Assembly (NCBI GenBank): GCA_027490265.1
Contig: JAIXYL010000002.1
Location: 1 to 64,000 of the forward strand
Origin: Sediminibacterium sp.
Lineage (GTDB): Bacteria; Bacteroidota; Bacteroidia; Chitinophagales; Chitinophagaceae
Reading direction: 5' to 3'
Length of the DNA: 64,000 nucleotides
The notes beneath the pieces are model-generated. The model was not told the origin of the DNA and made no database searches. It saw nothing but the letters and a program-made list of their open reading frames with translations. The position numbers and the translations under genes were made by a program. Numbering within the stretch: position 1 is the stretch's first letter; each line of letters opens with the position of its first letter. Positions 18,819 through 27,509 of the stretch are shown piece by piece.

Positions 18819-20048
18819 ATGAAACAGTTGGTGGTCATTGGAGGCGGCGCAGCGGGCTTTTTCTGTGCAGTGAATGCTGCAAGATTACAACCTCATTTAC
18901 GCGTGATCTTAGTAGAGAAAACGAATAAACTGTTATCAAAAGTAAAAATCAGTGGGGGAGGACGCTGCAACACCACACACCAACTTTTTGATATTCGGGC
19001 CTTAGTAAAAAAGTATCCAAGAGGTGAACAGTTTCTAAAAAAAGCATTCCATCAATTTAATACAACGCATACCATTGACTGGTTTGCAGAACGAGGTGTA
19101 GCATTACACGCAGAAGCAGATGGTCGGATGTTCCCAATCACCAATCAGTCTGATACGATTATTCAATGCTTGTTAAAGGAAGCCAATCAATTCAAAGTGC
19201 AAGTGCTGATGCAAACAGCTGTCAACAACATCAATAAAACTGATACAGGTTTTCAGTTGCAGATTGACAATGGCCAAATCATGCAGGCAGATTATGTATG
19301 CATTGCTACAGGAGGATTACCCAAAGCAGCCATGTTCAATTGGATCACTGCATTAGGACACAGGATAGAAACGCCGGTTCCGTCATTATTCACATTTAAT
19401 ATACCTAAGCATCCAATCACTTCATTGATGGGATTATCAGTGCCACTCGCAACAGTAAAAATAAATGGTACCAAATTAAAAGAACAGGGACCATTACTCA
19501 TTACTCATTGGGGATTAAGTGGGCCTGTGATTTTAAAATTGTCAGCATGGGGTGCCAGGCAATTGGCGTCTATGGACTATCAATTTTCCATCCAAGTGAA
19601 TTGGTTAGGCGATACAACTGATGCCATGCTTCGAGATGATTGGACATTTTATAGAGAACAATATGCTGCTAATAAAATGGGCAGTAAAACGCCATTTCAA
19701 CTGCCCAGTCGATTGTGGCATTTCTTATTAGCCGAAGCGGGGATTCATCAAGATACACGTTGGGCTGAATTAAAAGCGGTCCATCAAAATAAGCTGATTC
19801 AATTATTGACTGGATTTGTTTTTTCTGTGTCTGGAAAAACCACATTTAAGGAAGAATTTGTAACCTGCGGGGGCATCCGTTTATCTGAAATTCAGCCACA
19901 AACGATGGAAAGCAAATTGCAACCGCATTTGTATTTTGCTGGAGAAGTCATGGATATAGATGGCATTACGGGGGGATTTAACTTTCAGCATGCATGGACC
20001 AGCGGGTATAATGCAGCAGTCGCTATTGCAGCAGCTAGTAAAATTTAA
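18819..20048 (+). CDS. NAD(P)/FAD-dependent oxidoreductase, HI0933/BaiN family
   Basis: This is a flavoprotein of the HI0933-like family, whose physiological substrates are mostly unknown. The FAD-binding motif is at the N-terminus (VVIGGGAAGFFCAVNAARL), the family motif KISGGGRCNTTH follows, and the C-terminus has FAGEVMDIDGITGGFNFQHAW with a bound-flavin GG. ATG 18819 gives 409 aa. A GTG at 18801 overlaps the map stop by one base and is a possible alternative start. Co-transcription with map is likely. Confidence 0.88.
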   Translation: MKQLVVIGGGAAGFFCAVNAARLQPHLRVILVEKTNKLLSKVKISGGGRCNTTHQLFDIRALVKKYPRGEQFLKKAFHQFNTTHTIDWFAERGVALHAEADGRMFPITNQSDTIIQCLLKEANQFKVQVLMQTAVNNINKTDTGFQLQIDNGQIMQADYVCIATGGLPKAAMFNWITALGHRIETPVPSLFTFNIPKHPITSLMGLSVPLATVKINGTKLKEQGPLLITHWGLSGPVILKLSAWGARQLASMDYQFSIQVNWLGDTTDAMLRDDWTFYREQYAANKMGSKTPFQLPSRLWHFLLAEAGIHQDTRWAELKAVHQNKLIQLLTGFVFSVSGKTTFKEEFVTCGGIRLSEIQPQTMESKLQPHLYFAGEVMDIDGITGGFNFQHAWTSGYNAAVAIAAASKI

Positions 20049-20105
20049 GCCCCACTCTTGCATTTTTCCAATTAATCACTTAACTTATGGTTAGAAATTG
20101 CTACC

Positions 20106-20534
20106 ATGAATAAAGTCAGTGATATCCTTTCCAGAAAAGGCGCCAACGTTGCAAGTGTTGGCCCAGATACTTCAGTAATTGACGCCCTTCGTTTAATGGC
20201 AGAAAAAAACATCGGTTCAGTGGTGGTGTCTAGTAACGACCGCTTTTTAGGGATTTTAACCGAACGAGATTATTCTAGAAAAGTCATTTTGATGGGCAGA
20301 CACTCTAGTGAAACACCAGTCAGCGAAATCATGAGTGCAGATTTTCCTGCTATAAGCAAAGACGATACCGTTGCACATTGTATGCAACTGATGAGTACCA
20401 AACATATTCGATATTTACCAGTGATGGAGAATAATCAGTTGGTAGGTATTATCAGCATGAACGATGTGGTAACTGAAACCATTCTTAATCAACAAGAAAC
20501 CATTTCTCAGTTAGAAAACTACTTGCAGTCTTAA
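20106..20534 (+). CDS. CBS-domain protein
   Basis: A 142-aa protein made of two CBS domains (about residues 8-62 and 72-130), with the typical VSEIMSADFPAISKDDTVAHC and GIISMNDVV segments. Such stand-alone CBS pairs (Bateman modules) bind adenine nucleotides or SAM and report energy state to partners. No partner is evident here. It lies 57 bases after the flavoprotein gene. Confidence 0.9.
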   Translation: MNKVSDILSRKGANVASVGPDTSVIDALRLMAEKNIGSVVVSSNDRFLGILTERDYSRKVILMGRHSSETPVSEIMSADFPAISKDDTVAHCMQLMSTKHIRYLPVMENNQLVGIISMNDVVTETILNQQETISQLENYLQS

Positions 20535-20657
20535 CGACTACCGTCCTTCAGCCTATGACAGCTTTGATTGAGTTTTAAAGCCCATTATCAAAGATTCTGT
20601 TAAATCAATCAATGCTATCAATCCTTTGTATAAATTGTTCGACCAAAACCACAAAAA

Positions 20658-23228
20658 ATGAAAAAACATCTTATTGGCACTGCGTTGCTTATGATTGGCG
20701 TTAGTAGCATCCTATGTGCACAAACACCAGCAGCCCCAGTGAAGCCAGCTGGCGGCGATTCAGCAAAAACAGCTGCGCCTAAAAAACCTTCTGTTGCAGA
20801 CAAAACAAAAGGGAATAAGAAAATAGAAGGCTTGTTTACCATTTATCAAGACACTGCAACTGGTAGTTTGCAAATGTATGTTCGTAAGGATCAATTAGAT
20901 AAAGAATTCATTTATCAAAGTTTTTCCATCAGTGGACCAACTACCTTGTTTTTGAATCAAAGCATGCATCGCAATACATCGGTGTATAAAATTAAACGTG
21001 CTTATGATAAGTTGGAATTTTCTGAAGTCAATACCAACTTTTTCTATGATGAAAACAATCCTGTGAGCAAGTCTGCCAATGTAGACAAGCCTGAAGCTGT
21101 ATTCTTCAATGACAAATTCAGCATTGAAGACGAGAACGGTTATTTGGTTAGTGTAGACGGTTTGTTTTTAAGTGAAAAAATGGATCCAGTTAAGCCACAA
21201 ATGGCGCCAAGTCCGATGGCCATGTTCATGTTTAATTTAGGTGGTTTAAATCCAACCAAATCTAAATACGTTGAAGTGCGTTCTTACCCAAATAATACGG
21301 ATATCGTTGTAGACTTATCCTATGATAATCCCAGCACAATGGCAACCGGTGGTCCAGATGTGGTTGATCCTAGATACGTGCGTGTTAGAATGCAGCACAG
21401 TTTCTTAGAAATGCCAAAAAATGATTTTAGAGCCAGAAGAGACGATCCAAGAGTGGGATATTTCATGCAACAGCGCACCAATATGACCAGCATTAATGTG
21501 ACGCCTTATAAAGACATGATCAATCGTTGGTATCTTAAGAAAAAAGATCCAAGTGCCGCATTGAGTGAACCAGTAGAACCAATCGTATTTTGGATTGAGA
21601 ATACCACACCATTAGAATACAGACAAACCATCATGGAGGCTGGATTAAAATGGAATGAGGCATTTGAAAAAGCAGGCTTTAGAAATGCAGTGCAAATGAA
21701 AATAATGCCCGATGATGCTAAATGGGATCCAGCCGATATTCGTTATAACGTGATTCGTTGGGTATCATCTGCTCAACCATCTTATGGGGCCATTGGACCA
21801 AGTTTTGTTAATCCAAGAACAGGTCAAATATTGGGCTCTGATATTACCGTTGAGTGGTTCTCAGGCAGTGCTACCCCTATTAGTGATGAATTATTCAATG
21901 GCCCATCAATGCCACATTTAATTTTCCCAGGTATGGAGCACCAGCAGCATTATCATTGCAATATTGGTGCTGAATTAAAAATGCAATACACTGCTGGATT
22001 AACCACGTTAGAAGCAACTGGTGCAACCAATGCAGACATCAAAGAAATGCATCAGCAGTTTTTGACTTATTTGATCATGCATGAAATGGGTCATACACTT
22101 GGCTTGAATCACAATATGAAGAGCAGTCAAATGTTGTCACCTTCAGAAGTGCATAATACTTCCATTACTCGTAAGATTGGTTTGATTGGATCAGTGATGG
22201 ATTATCCAGCCATCAATGTATCACTAGATCGTTCAAAGCAAGGGGATTATTATACCACGAAAGCAGGTCCTTATGATATTTGGGCCATTGAATTTGGGTA
22301 TACACCATTCAGTGAATCTGAGGAAGAAGCCATGCTCAATAAAATTTTATCAAGAAGCAATGACCCTAAGTTGGCATTCGGCAATGATGGGGATGATATG
22401 CGTGCACCGGGCAAAGCGATGGATCCAAGAGTGAATGTAAACGATATGAGCAGCGATGCCATTGCATATGCAGAGGAACGTTTTAAATTGGTCAATAATA
22501 TCATGGGCAAGTTGTTGCAGAAGTATACCAAGCCAGGACAGTCTTATGCAGAACTTAGGTCAAGATATGGCGCATTGCAAGGTCAACGAAATGCCATGAT
22601 TAGTGCAGTGAGCCGTTATATTGGTGGCGTGTACATCGATAGAAGTTTTCCTGAACAAAATTCTGGCTCAAAGCCCTACACACCTGCACCATTGGCCACA
22701 CAAAAGAAGGCAATAGAAGTCTTGAATAAATATGTGTTTGCGCCGAACGCATTTGATGCAGACACGCCGTTATTCCCTTACCTCCAAATGCAACGCAGAG
22801 GCTTTAATCAACCTGGAAACGGAGAAGACTATAAAGTGACCAGCAATTTCTTGGGCTTGCAATTGAATGGCGCATTGGCGCATATTTTAAATTCAGTAAC
22901 CTTACAAAGAATCAATAACACGCGTTTGTATGGCAACGAATATGGCGTTGTAGAAGTAATGGGTGATTTAGTGAAAGGTATTTTTGATGCAGACATCAAC
23001 ACCAATGTGAACATGTATCGCCGTTATGTACAAATTAGTTTTGTAAAAGGTGCTGCAAGTTTATTGTCACCGACTGCGCCTTTAGATGATGTATCTAAGT
23101 CTGCTACGTTGTATACATTGAAAAAATTAAGAACCAAATTAGCCACTGCTGTGTCACCTAATGAAGACACCAAAGCACATAGAGCACATTTGTTGTTCAT
23201 TATTGACAAAGCGTTGAAAGTAGATTAA
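20658..23228 (+). CDS. Secreted zinc-dependent metalloprotease (DUF5117/DUF5118 type)
   Basis: The 856-aa protein starts with a signal peptide (MKKHLIGTALLMIGVSSILCAQ), followed by a Pro/Ala/Lys-rich linker. It matches the Bacteroidota metalloprotease architecture with DUF5118 and DUF5117 regions at roughly 55-300. The metzincin zinc motif HEMGHTLGLNH is at about residue 473, followed by a Met-containing turn (GSVMDYPAIN). It probably acts in the periplasm or outside the cell on unknown proteins. No T9SS sorting domain is visible. It is monocistronic, with a bidirectional terminator just after it. Confidence 0.9.
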   Translation: MKKHLIGTALLMIGVSSILCAQTPAAPVKPAGGDSAKTAAPKKPSVADKTKGNKKIEGLFTIYQDTATGSLQMYVRKDQLDKEFIYQSFSISGPTTLFLNQSMHRNTSVYKIKRAYDKLEFSEVNTNFFYDENNPVSKSANVDKPEAVFFNDKFSIEDENGYLVSVDGLFLSEKMDPVKPQMAPSPMAMFMFNLGGLNPTKSKYVEVRSYPNNTDIVVDLSYDNPSTMATGGPDVVDPRYVRVRMQHSFLEMPKNDFRARRDDPRVGYFMQQRTNMTSINVTPYKDMINRWYLKKKDPSAALSEPVEPIVFWIENTTPLEYRQTIMEAGLKWNEAFEKAGFRNAVQMKIMPDDAKWDPADIRYNVIRWVSSAQPSYGAIGPSFVNPRTGQILGSDITVEWFSGSATPISDELFNGPSMPHLIFPGMEHQQHYHCNIGAELKMQYTAGLTTLEATGATNADIKEMHQQFLTYLIMHEMGHTLGLNHNMKSSQMLSPSEVHNTSITRKIGLIGSVMDYPAINVSLDRSKQGDYYTTKAGPYDIWAIEFGYTPFSESEEEAMLNKILSRSNDPKLAFGNDGDDMRAPGKAMDPRVNVNDMSSDAIAYAEERFKLVNNIMGKLLQKYTKPGQSYAELRSRYGALQGQRNAMISAVSRYIGGVYIDRSFPEQNSGSKPYTPAPLATQKKAIEVLNKYVFAPNAFDADTPLFPYLQMQRRGFNQPGNGEDYKVTSNFLGLQLNGALAHILNSVTLQRINNTRLYGNEYGVVEVMGDLVKGIFDADINTNVNMYRRYVQISFVKGAASLLSPTAPLDDVSKSATLYTLKKLRTKLATAVSPNEDTKAHRAHLLFIIDKALKVD

Positions 23229-23245
23229 TTCAATTGGCTGTCAAG

Positions 23246-23284
23246 AAAAATCCCGTTCAAGTAAAATACTGAACGGGATTTTTT
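23246..23284. terminator. Bidirectional intrinsic terminator
   Basis: AATCCCGTTCA 23249-23259 pairs exactly with TGAACGGGATT 23270-23280. It is flanked by an A run on the left and a T run on the right, so it can serve both the metalloprotease and the convergent small gene. Confidence 0.88.
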
Positions 23285-23322
23285 ATGTCTTAGATTATTG
23301 GTGGATCAATGCTGTTGTAACC

Positions 23323-23643
23323 TCAAGACCGCTTGGTTTTTTTCAAAGGGGCTTTAAGCAGGTCTTTATTTTCTTTGTAACGCATATCGGGCGTGCCGTC
23401 TGCTTTTTTTGGACCAGGTGCAATCGCTTTTAATCGATCTTTATTCGCTTTATAGCGCATATCCATGGAGCCATCTGCTTTGGTAGGATGGGCCACGGAA
23501 GCATTTTTACCATTGGGCTGAATGCCCTTTTGTAAGATTTGAATTTTTTTTATGTCTTCAGGTTTTTGACTGGATTTAGTTTGGGCCACAAGTGGACCCA
23601 ACCATAGAAAACCAAATAAGCCTAAAAAAGACAATTTAAACAT
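23323..23643 (-). CDS. Small secreted basic protein with two DGxxDMRYKxNK repeats
   Basis: The 106-aa protein has a signal peptide (to about residue 21, ending LVAQ). It then has two near-identical repeats at residues 55-73 and 80-98: KADGSMDMRYKANK and KADGTPDMRYKENK, each followed by a short basic stretch. From memory this repeat resembles the PBCV-specific basic adaptor domain of chlorovirus proteins (Pfam PF08789); that needs a search. The mature protein is very basic. It is the second gene of a pair with the 139-aa gene, 42 bases upstream. Function unknown. Confidence 0.75.
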   Translation of the reverse strand: MFKLSFLGLFGFLWLGPLVAQTKSSQKPEDIKKIQILQKGIQPNGKNASVAHPTKADGSMDMRYKANKDRLKAIAPGPKKADGTPDMRYKENKDLLKAPLKKTKRS

Positions 23644-23656
23644 GGTTGCGGTTTTG

Positions 23657-23678
23657 AATGCTAAACTTTTTTAGCATT
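23657..23678. repeat. Perfect inverted repeat between the two small secreted genes
   Basis: AATGCTAAA 23657-23665 and TTTAGCATT 23670-23678 form a perfect 9-bp stem with a 4-base loop in the 42-base gap between the two minus-strand genes. It has no downstream T-tract on the minus strand, so it may stabilise or process the mRNA rather than terminate it. Confidence 0.5.
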
Positions 23679-23685
23679 GTATCAC

Positions 23686-24105
23686 TTAAAATCGGCGAAT
23701 GGGTTGTGCCACTCTGGCTTCCTTCCGTTCCATATTGTTTGAAGGAGATTTATAACCAACAGACCCCTCTCTGATGGCGGCTCCACCAGGACCAGCTTTG
23801 TATTTGGCTTCTGGATTTACATTGGCAGCATTGTTTTGCAAGAATTGCATACGCTTGCGAATGCGGTCCATATTTTCTTTATTACGTTTCGCTTTTTCAG
23901 CTTCTGTTAATACTGGACCCGTATTTTTTTCTTTTTTACCCATTGAAAGCGCTTTTGCTCTTTCGGCTTTGTTGGCCATGATTTGTGCTTCCATTGCTTT
24001 CTTTTGGGCACGCATGGCTCTTTCCACTCTTGGGTCATAGGATTGTGCGTAACCGGATAGGCCAATCAAGCACCCTAATAAAAGGCATAAAGGCTTTCTT
24101 TTCAT
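23686..24105 (-). CDS. Small secreted basic coiled-coil protein, unknown function
   Basis: I do not recognise this 139-aa protein. It has a signal peptide (MKRKPLCLLLGCLIGLSGYAQ), then a Lys/Arg/Ala/Glu-rich region (about 25-95) that reads as amphipathic helix or coiled coil, and a Gly/Asn-rich tail ending in IRRF. It contains no cysteine after the signal, so it is not a lipoprotein. It is the first gene of the pair with the repeat protein downstream, which suggests a shared role at the cell envelope. Confidence 0.7.
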   Translation of the reverse strand: MKRKPLCLLLGCLIGLSGYAQSYDPRVERAMRAQKKAMEAQIMANKAERAKALSMGKKEKNTGPVLTEAEKAKRNKENMDRIRKRMQFLQNNAANVNPEAKYKAGPGGAAIREGSVGYKSPSNNMERKEARVAQPIRRF

Positions 24106-24210
24106 AAGAAAATGATCATTGGAACGCTAAAATAGTTATTTTTTTATATAAATGCAAGCATTCAAACAGATTTTTGATGGATAAAACCTGTTAAAATTCC
24201 CAAGATTCTA

Positions 24211-24218
24211 TACCTTTG
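24211..24218 (+). promoter_or_regulatory. rpsA -7 promoter box TACCTTTG
   Basis: TACCTTTG matches the TAnnTTTG consensus and the boxes of rpsL, fusA and rpsJ, including the following C. No good -33 TTG is seen 18-21 bases upstream. Transcription would start near 24224, making a leader of about 24 bases. Confidence 0.65.
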
Positions 24219-24221
24219 CAC

Positions 24222-24240
24222 CCCGATTAAAACCATCGGG
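24222..24240 (+). promoter_or_regulatory. Leader hairpin of rpsA
   Basis: CCCGAT 24222-24227 pairs exactly with ATCGGG 24235-24240 over a 7-base loop. It occupies nearly the entire expected leader and ends 7 bases before the ATG at 24248. In E. coli, S1 represses its own mRNA through leader hairpins; the same idea here is inference. Confidence 0.5.
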
Positions 24241-24247
24241 TTATTGT

Positions 24248-26137
24248 ATGATATTATTTAACAAACAACTAAACGCAGATGCTCAGGAGAGCGCAGCCGC
24301 TTCAGAAGCCGCTACCGTTCCTACTGCGACAACAAATGCACCTGAAGTGGTAACTGCTCACGACGACTTCGATTGGTCAATTGACAAAAGAAATGTGAGT
24401 CATTATGCAGAATCAGAGCGTGTTAAGTACGACAAAGTGTACGACAACACATTCATTCAAATTGAAGATGGCGAAATCATCAGAGGCGGCGTTGTTGCCT
24501 TAACTAAAACAGATGTTGTGGTTAACATTGGTTTTAAAAGTGATGGTTTGGTATCATTAAACGAATTCCGTGATTTGCCAGGTTTGGCGGTAGGGGATGA
24601 AGTAGAAGTAATGGTAGTAGAAAAAGAAGACCGTTCTGGTAATCTTCACTTAAGCCGTAAATCTGCTCGCATTTACCGTGCTTGGGAAAGAATTGTGGAA
24701 GTACACAAGACTGGTGAAGTTGTTACAGGTACTGTAACAAGCAAAACCAAAGGTGGATTAATTGTAGACGTATTTGGTATGGAAACTTTCTTACCAGGGT
24801 CTCAAATTGATGTAAAACCTGTAACCGACTACGATCAGTTTGTAGGTAAAACAATGGAATTCAAAGTGGTGAAAATCAACGAAACCATTAAGAACGCCGT
24901 TGTATCTCATAAAGCATTAATTGAAAGTGATATTGAAGCACAACGTGCAGAAATCATGAGTAAGTTAGAGAAAGGTCAAGTACTAGAAGGTATTGTGAAG
25001 AACATTACTGATTTCGGTGCATTTATGGACTTAGGTGGATTAGATGGTTTATTATACATCACAGATATTTCATGGGGTAGAATCTCTCACCCAAGTGAAG
25101 TGGTGAAAATGGATCAGAAATTACAAGTGGTTGTATTAGACTTTGATGATGATAAAAAGCGTATCAGTCTTGGTTTAAAACAATTGACGCCACATCCATG
25201 GGATGTATTACCTGAAGGCTTAGCTGAAGGTTCTGTTGTGAAAGGTAAAGTGGTAAATATTGAAGATTACGGTGCATTCCTTGAAATTCAACCTGGTGTT
25301 GAAGGCTTGGTACACGTATCTGAAATCACTTGGGCTAACACACCAATCAATGCGAAGGAATTCTTCAAATTAGGTGATGAGCACGAAGCGAAAGTGGTTA
25401 CTTTAGATAAGGATGCGCGCAAAATGAGCTTAAGCATTAAGCAAATGACGCAGGATCCTTGGAACACCATTGAAAACAAGTTCCCAGAAAACAGCAAACA
25501 CAAAGGTTTGGTGAAAAACATCACCCCTTACGGTGTATTTGTTGAATTGGAGCCAGGTATTGGTGGCATGATTCATATCAGCGACTTAAGCTGGTTGAAG
25601 CGTTTCAATCACCCAACTGATTACACCAAAGTGGCTGAAACCATTGACGTGATTATTTTAAGCATTGATAAAGAGAATCGCAAGCTTCAATTGGGTCACA
25701 AACAATTGGAAGAAGATCCTTGGAATTCTCTTGAAGAAACTTTCGCTATTGGATCTATCCATGAAGGTACTGTTACCCGTAAGGATGATAAAGGTGCTTT
25801 GGTTCAATTACAGTATGGTTTAGAAGGTTTTGCGCCTAACCGTCACTTAAACAAAGAAGATGGTTCTCAGGTAAAAGCCGATGAAACAGCTCAGTTTGTA
25901 GTCATTGAATTTGATCGCAACGAGAAGCGTATTGTATTAAGCCACGCGCGCATTTGGGAACAGCATATTGCTGAAGAAAAAGAAGCAGCGAAGAAAGAAG
26001 CGAAAGCTGAATCTGATAACACCAAGAAAGCGGTAAAAAATATCCAAGCAAAGGTTGAAAAAGCTACCTTGGGTGATTTAGGCGCATTGGCTGAAATCAA
26101 GGCAAAATTGCAGGAAGGAGAGGGTGATACCAAGTAA
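24248..26137 (+). CDS. rpsA: 30S ribosomal protein S1
   Basis: S1 binds mRNA and promotes initiation, which matters where Shine-Dalgarno sequences are scarce, as here. The 629-aa protein has an N-terminal Ala-rich extension (about 1-50) and six S1 (OB-fold) repeats, visible from the recurrent GxVxxITDFGAFMDLGGLDG and GLVHVSEITW segments. A Lys/Ala/Glu-rich C-terminal tail follows. It is monocistronic, with the promoter and hairpin leader above and a terminator after it. Confidence 0.95.
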   Translation: MILFNKQLNADAQESAAASEAATVPTATTNAPEVVTAHDDFDWSIDKRNVSHYAESERVKYDKVYDNTFIQIEDGEIIRGGVVALTKTDVVVNIGFKSDGLVSLNEFRDLPGLAVGDEVEVMVVEKEDRSGNLHLSRKSARIYRAWERIVEVHKTGEVVTGTVTSKTKGGLIVDVFGMETFLPGSQIDVKPVTDYDQFVGKTMEFKVVKINETIKNAVVSHKALIESDIEAQRAEIMSKLEKGQVLEGIVKNITDFGAFMDLGGLDGLLYITDISWGRISHPSEVVKMDQKLQVVVLDFDDDKKRISLGLKQLTPHPWDVLPEGLAEGSVVKGKVVNIEDYGAFLEIQPGVEGLVHVSEITWANTPINAKEFFKLGDEHEAKVVTLDKDARKMSLSIKQMTQDPWNTIENKFPENSKHKGLVKNITPYGVFVELEPGIGGMIHISDLSWLKRFNHPTDYTKVAETIDVIILSIDKENRKLQLGHKQLEEDPWNSLEETFAIGSIHEGTVTRKDDKGALVQLQYGLEGFAPNRHLNKEDGSQVKADETAQFVVIEFDRNEKRIVLSHARIWEQHIAEEKEAAKKEAKAESDNTKKAVKNIQAKVEKATLGDLGALAEIKAKLQEGEGDTK

Positions 26138-26159
26138 TATCACCTGAAGTTGTAATAGA

Positions 26160-26197
26160 AAAGGCTGTCCGGTTGTAAAACGCTGGACGGCCTTTTT
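26160..26197 (+). terminator. Intrinsic terminator after rpsA
   Basis: AAAGGCTGTCC 26160-26170 pairs with GGACGGCCTTT 26185-26195 (11 bp, one T-G pair), followed by T residues. Confidence 0.88.
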
Positions 26198-26279
26198 AGC
26201 TATAAATTAACGCCCACATGGGTGTTTTGATAAAATCCCTTCTTAAATTGCCATTTTATACGTAATTTCGCCAACTTCT

Positions 26280-27086
26280 ATGGGTAGAATTGTAACTGTT
26301 TTATTGTTGACCGTTTTTTTAGGCACAGCTTGTACAACCAAGTTTGCTAAAATCATGAAGAGTAAGGACTATGAGTACAAGTACAAAATGGCCGAACAAT
26401 ATTATGCGAACAAAAAATACGAAGAAGCCTTAAAGCTCTTTGATGACATTTTTCCATATTTAAAAGGGTCACCACGATACGAGGATTTGTATTATAAATA
26501 CGCATACGCCTACTACCATATCAAGGATTACTTGAATGCGGAAAATATGTTTAAAAGCTTCGTGGAAAATTTTCCAGCGAGCACCAAAAGTCAGGATTGT
26601 GAATACATGCGGGCTTATTGCTTTTTTAAGCAGTCGCCAAAAGTAGAGTTGGATCAAACCAATACTACAAAAACCATGGGGTTGATGCAGGCATTTATCA
26701 GCACGCACCCTACTTCACCTAGAGTAAAGGAAGCGACTGATATCATTGATTTGTGCAGAGAGAAATTAGAGCGTAAAGAATTTTTGAGCGCTGAACTTTA
26801 TTATAATTTGGGATTTTATAAAGCGGCTGCCATTGCTTTTAGCAACGTAGCGGATAATTTTCCAGATTCAAAGAAGTCTGATGAATACAAGTTACTCATG
26901 ATTAAGTCTTACTTCAAGTATGCTGAAATGAGTTACGAAGAAAAACAAAAAGAGCGTTATGAAAAAGTTGTTTCAGAATGCAATGAATTTGTTGATCGAT
27001 TTACAGACAGTAAGTTTTTAGAAGAGGTAACCAAGTATAAAACACAAACCCTTAACATACTTAAAAAAACGGGAAAAAATGAGTAA
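26280..27086 (+). CDS. bamD: Outer-membrane assembly lipoprotein BamD
   Basis: BamD is the TPR lipoprotein that, with BamA, inserts beta-barrels into the outer membrane. The 268-aa protein has a lipoprotein signal with lipobox LGTAC (Cys18), followed by TPR repeats (YYANKKYEEALKLFDDIFPY and similar). A near-consensus box TAATTTCG lies just upstream. Its stop overlaps the start of rpoZ by 8 bases, a pairing I recall as conserved in Bacteroidota. Confidence 0.92.
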   Translation: MGRIVTVLLLTVFLGTACTTKFAKIMKSKDYEYKYKMAEQYYANKKYEEALKLFDDIFPYLKGSPRYEDLYYKYAYAYYHIKDYLNAENMFKSFVENFPASTKSQDCEYMRAYCFFKQSPKVELDQTNTTKTMGLMQAFISTHPTSPRVKEATDIIDLCREKLERKEFLSAELYYNLGFYKAAAIAFSNVADNFPDSKKSDEYKLLMIKSYFKYAEMSYEEKQKERYEKVVSECNEFVDRFTDSKFLEEVTKYKTQTLNILKKTGKNE

Positions 27087-27423
27087 ATTAAGAAGGCAAA
27101 TGAGTGCCAATACCGCTAGTGTGGTAGAAACCAAAAGCCTAATCTCCATAAAAGAGAAAACAGGTAATCTGTATGAGTCAATTGCAATTATTGCAAGAAG
27201 AGCCAATCAGATCAATATTTCTCTTCGTGAAGAATTGCACAACAAGCTTGAAGAGTTTGCCAGTCATACCGACAGCTTAGAAGAAATTCATGAGAACAAA
27301 GAGCAAATTGAAATTTCCCGTGCGTACGAGAAAATGCCCAATCCAGCCATTCTAGCTACAACAGAATTTATGGAAGGTAAAGTGTACCATAGAAGAAATA
27401 TCGATACCGACTTGTTTAGATAA
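27079..27423 (+). CDS. rpoZ: RNA polymerase omega subunit, Bacteroidota form
   Basis: Omega supports folding and assembly of the beta-prime subunit. The 114-aa protein has the conserved NLYESIAIIARRANQI helix and the longer Bacteroidota-type C-terminal region (KMPNPAILATTEFMEGKVYHRR). It overlaps bamD by 8 bases and is followed by a strong terminator. coaBC, which usually follows in this phylum, is absent. Confidence 0.92.
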   Translation: MSKLRRQMSANTASVVETKSLISIKEKTGNLYESIAIIARRANQINISLREELHNKLEEFASHTDSLEEIHENKEQIEISRAYEKMPNPAILATTEFMEGKVYHRRNIDTDLFR

Positions 27424-27447
27424 GCTAATTCTTTCTAAAATGATTTT

Positions 27448-27474
27448 AACGACAGTATTTTACTGTCGTTTTTT
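27448..27474 (+). terminator. Intrinsic terminator after rpoZ
   Basis: A perfect 9-bp stem (AACGACAGT / ACTGTCGTT) with a 5-base loop is followed by TTTT. It ends the bamD-rpoZ unit. Confidence 0.9.
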
Positions 27475-27509
27475 GTTACTTTTAGTTTTCCTACAAAATT
27501 GCTCAGATT

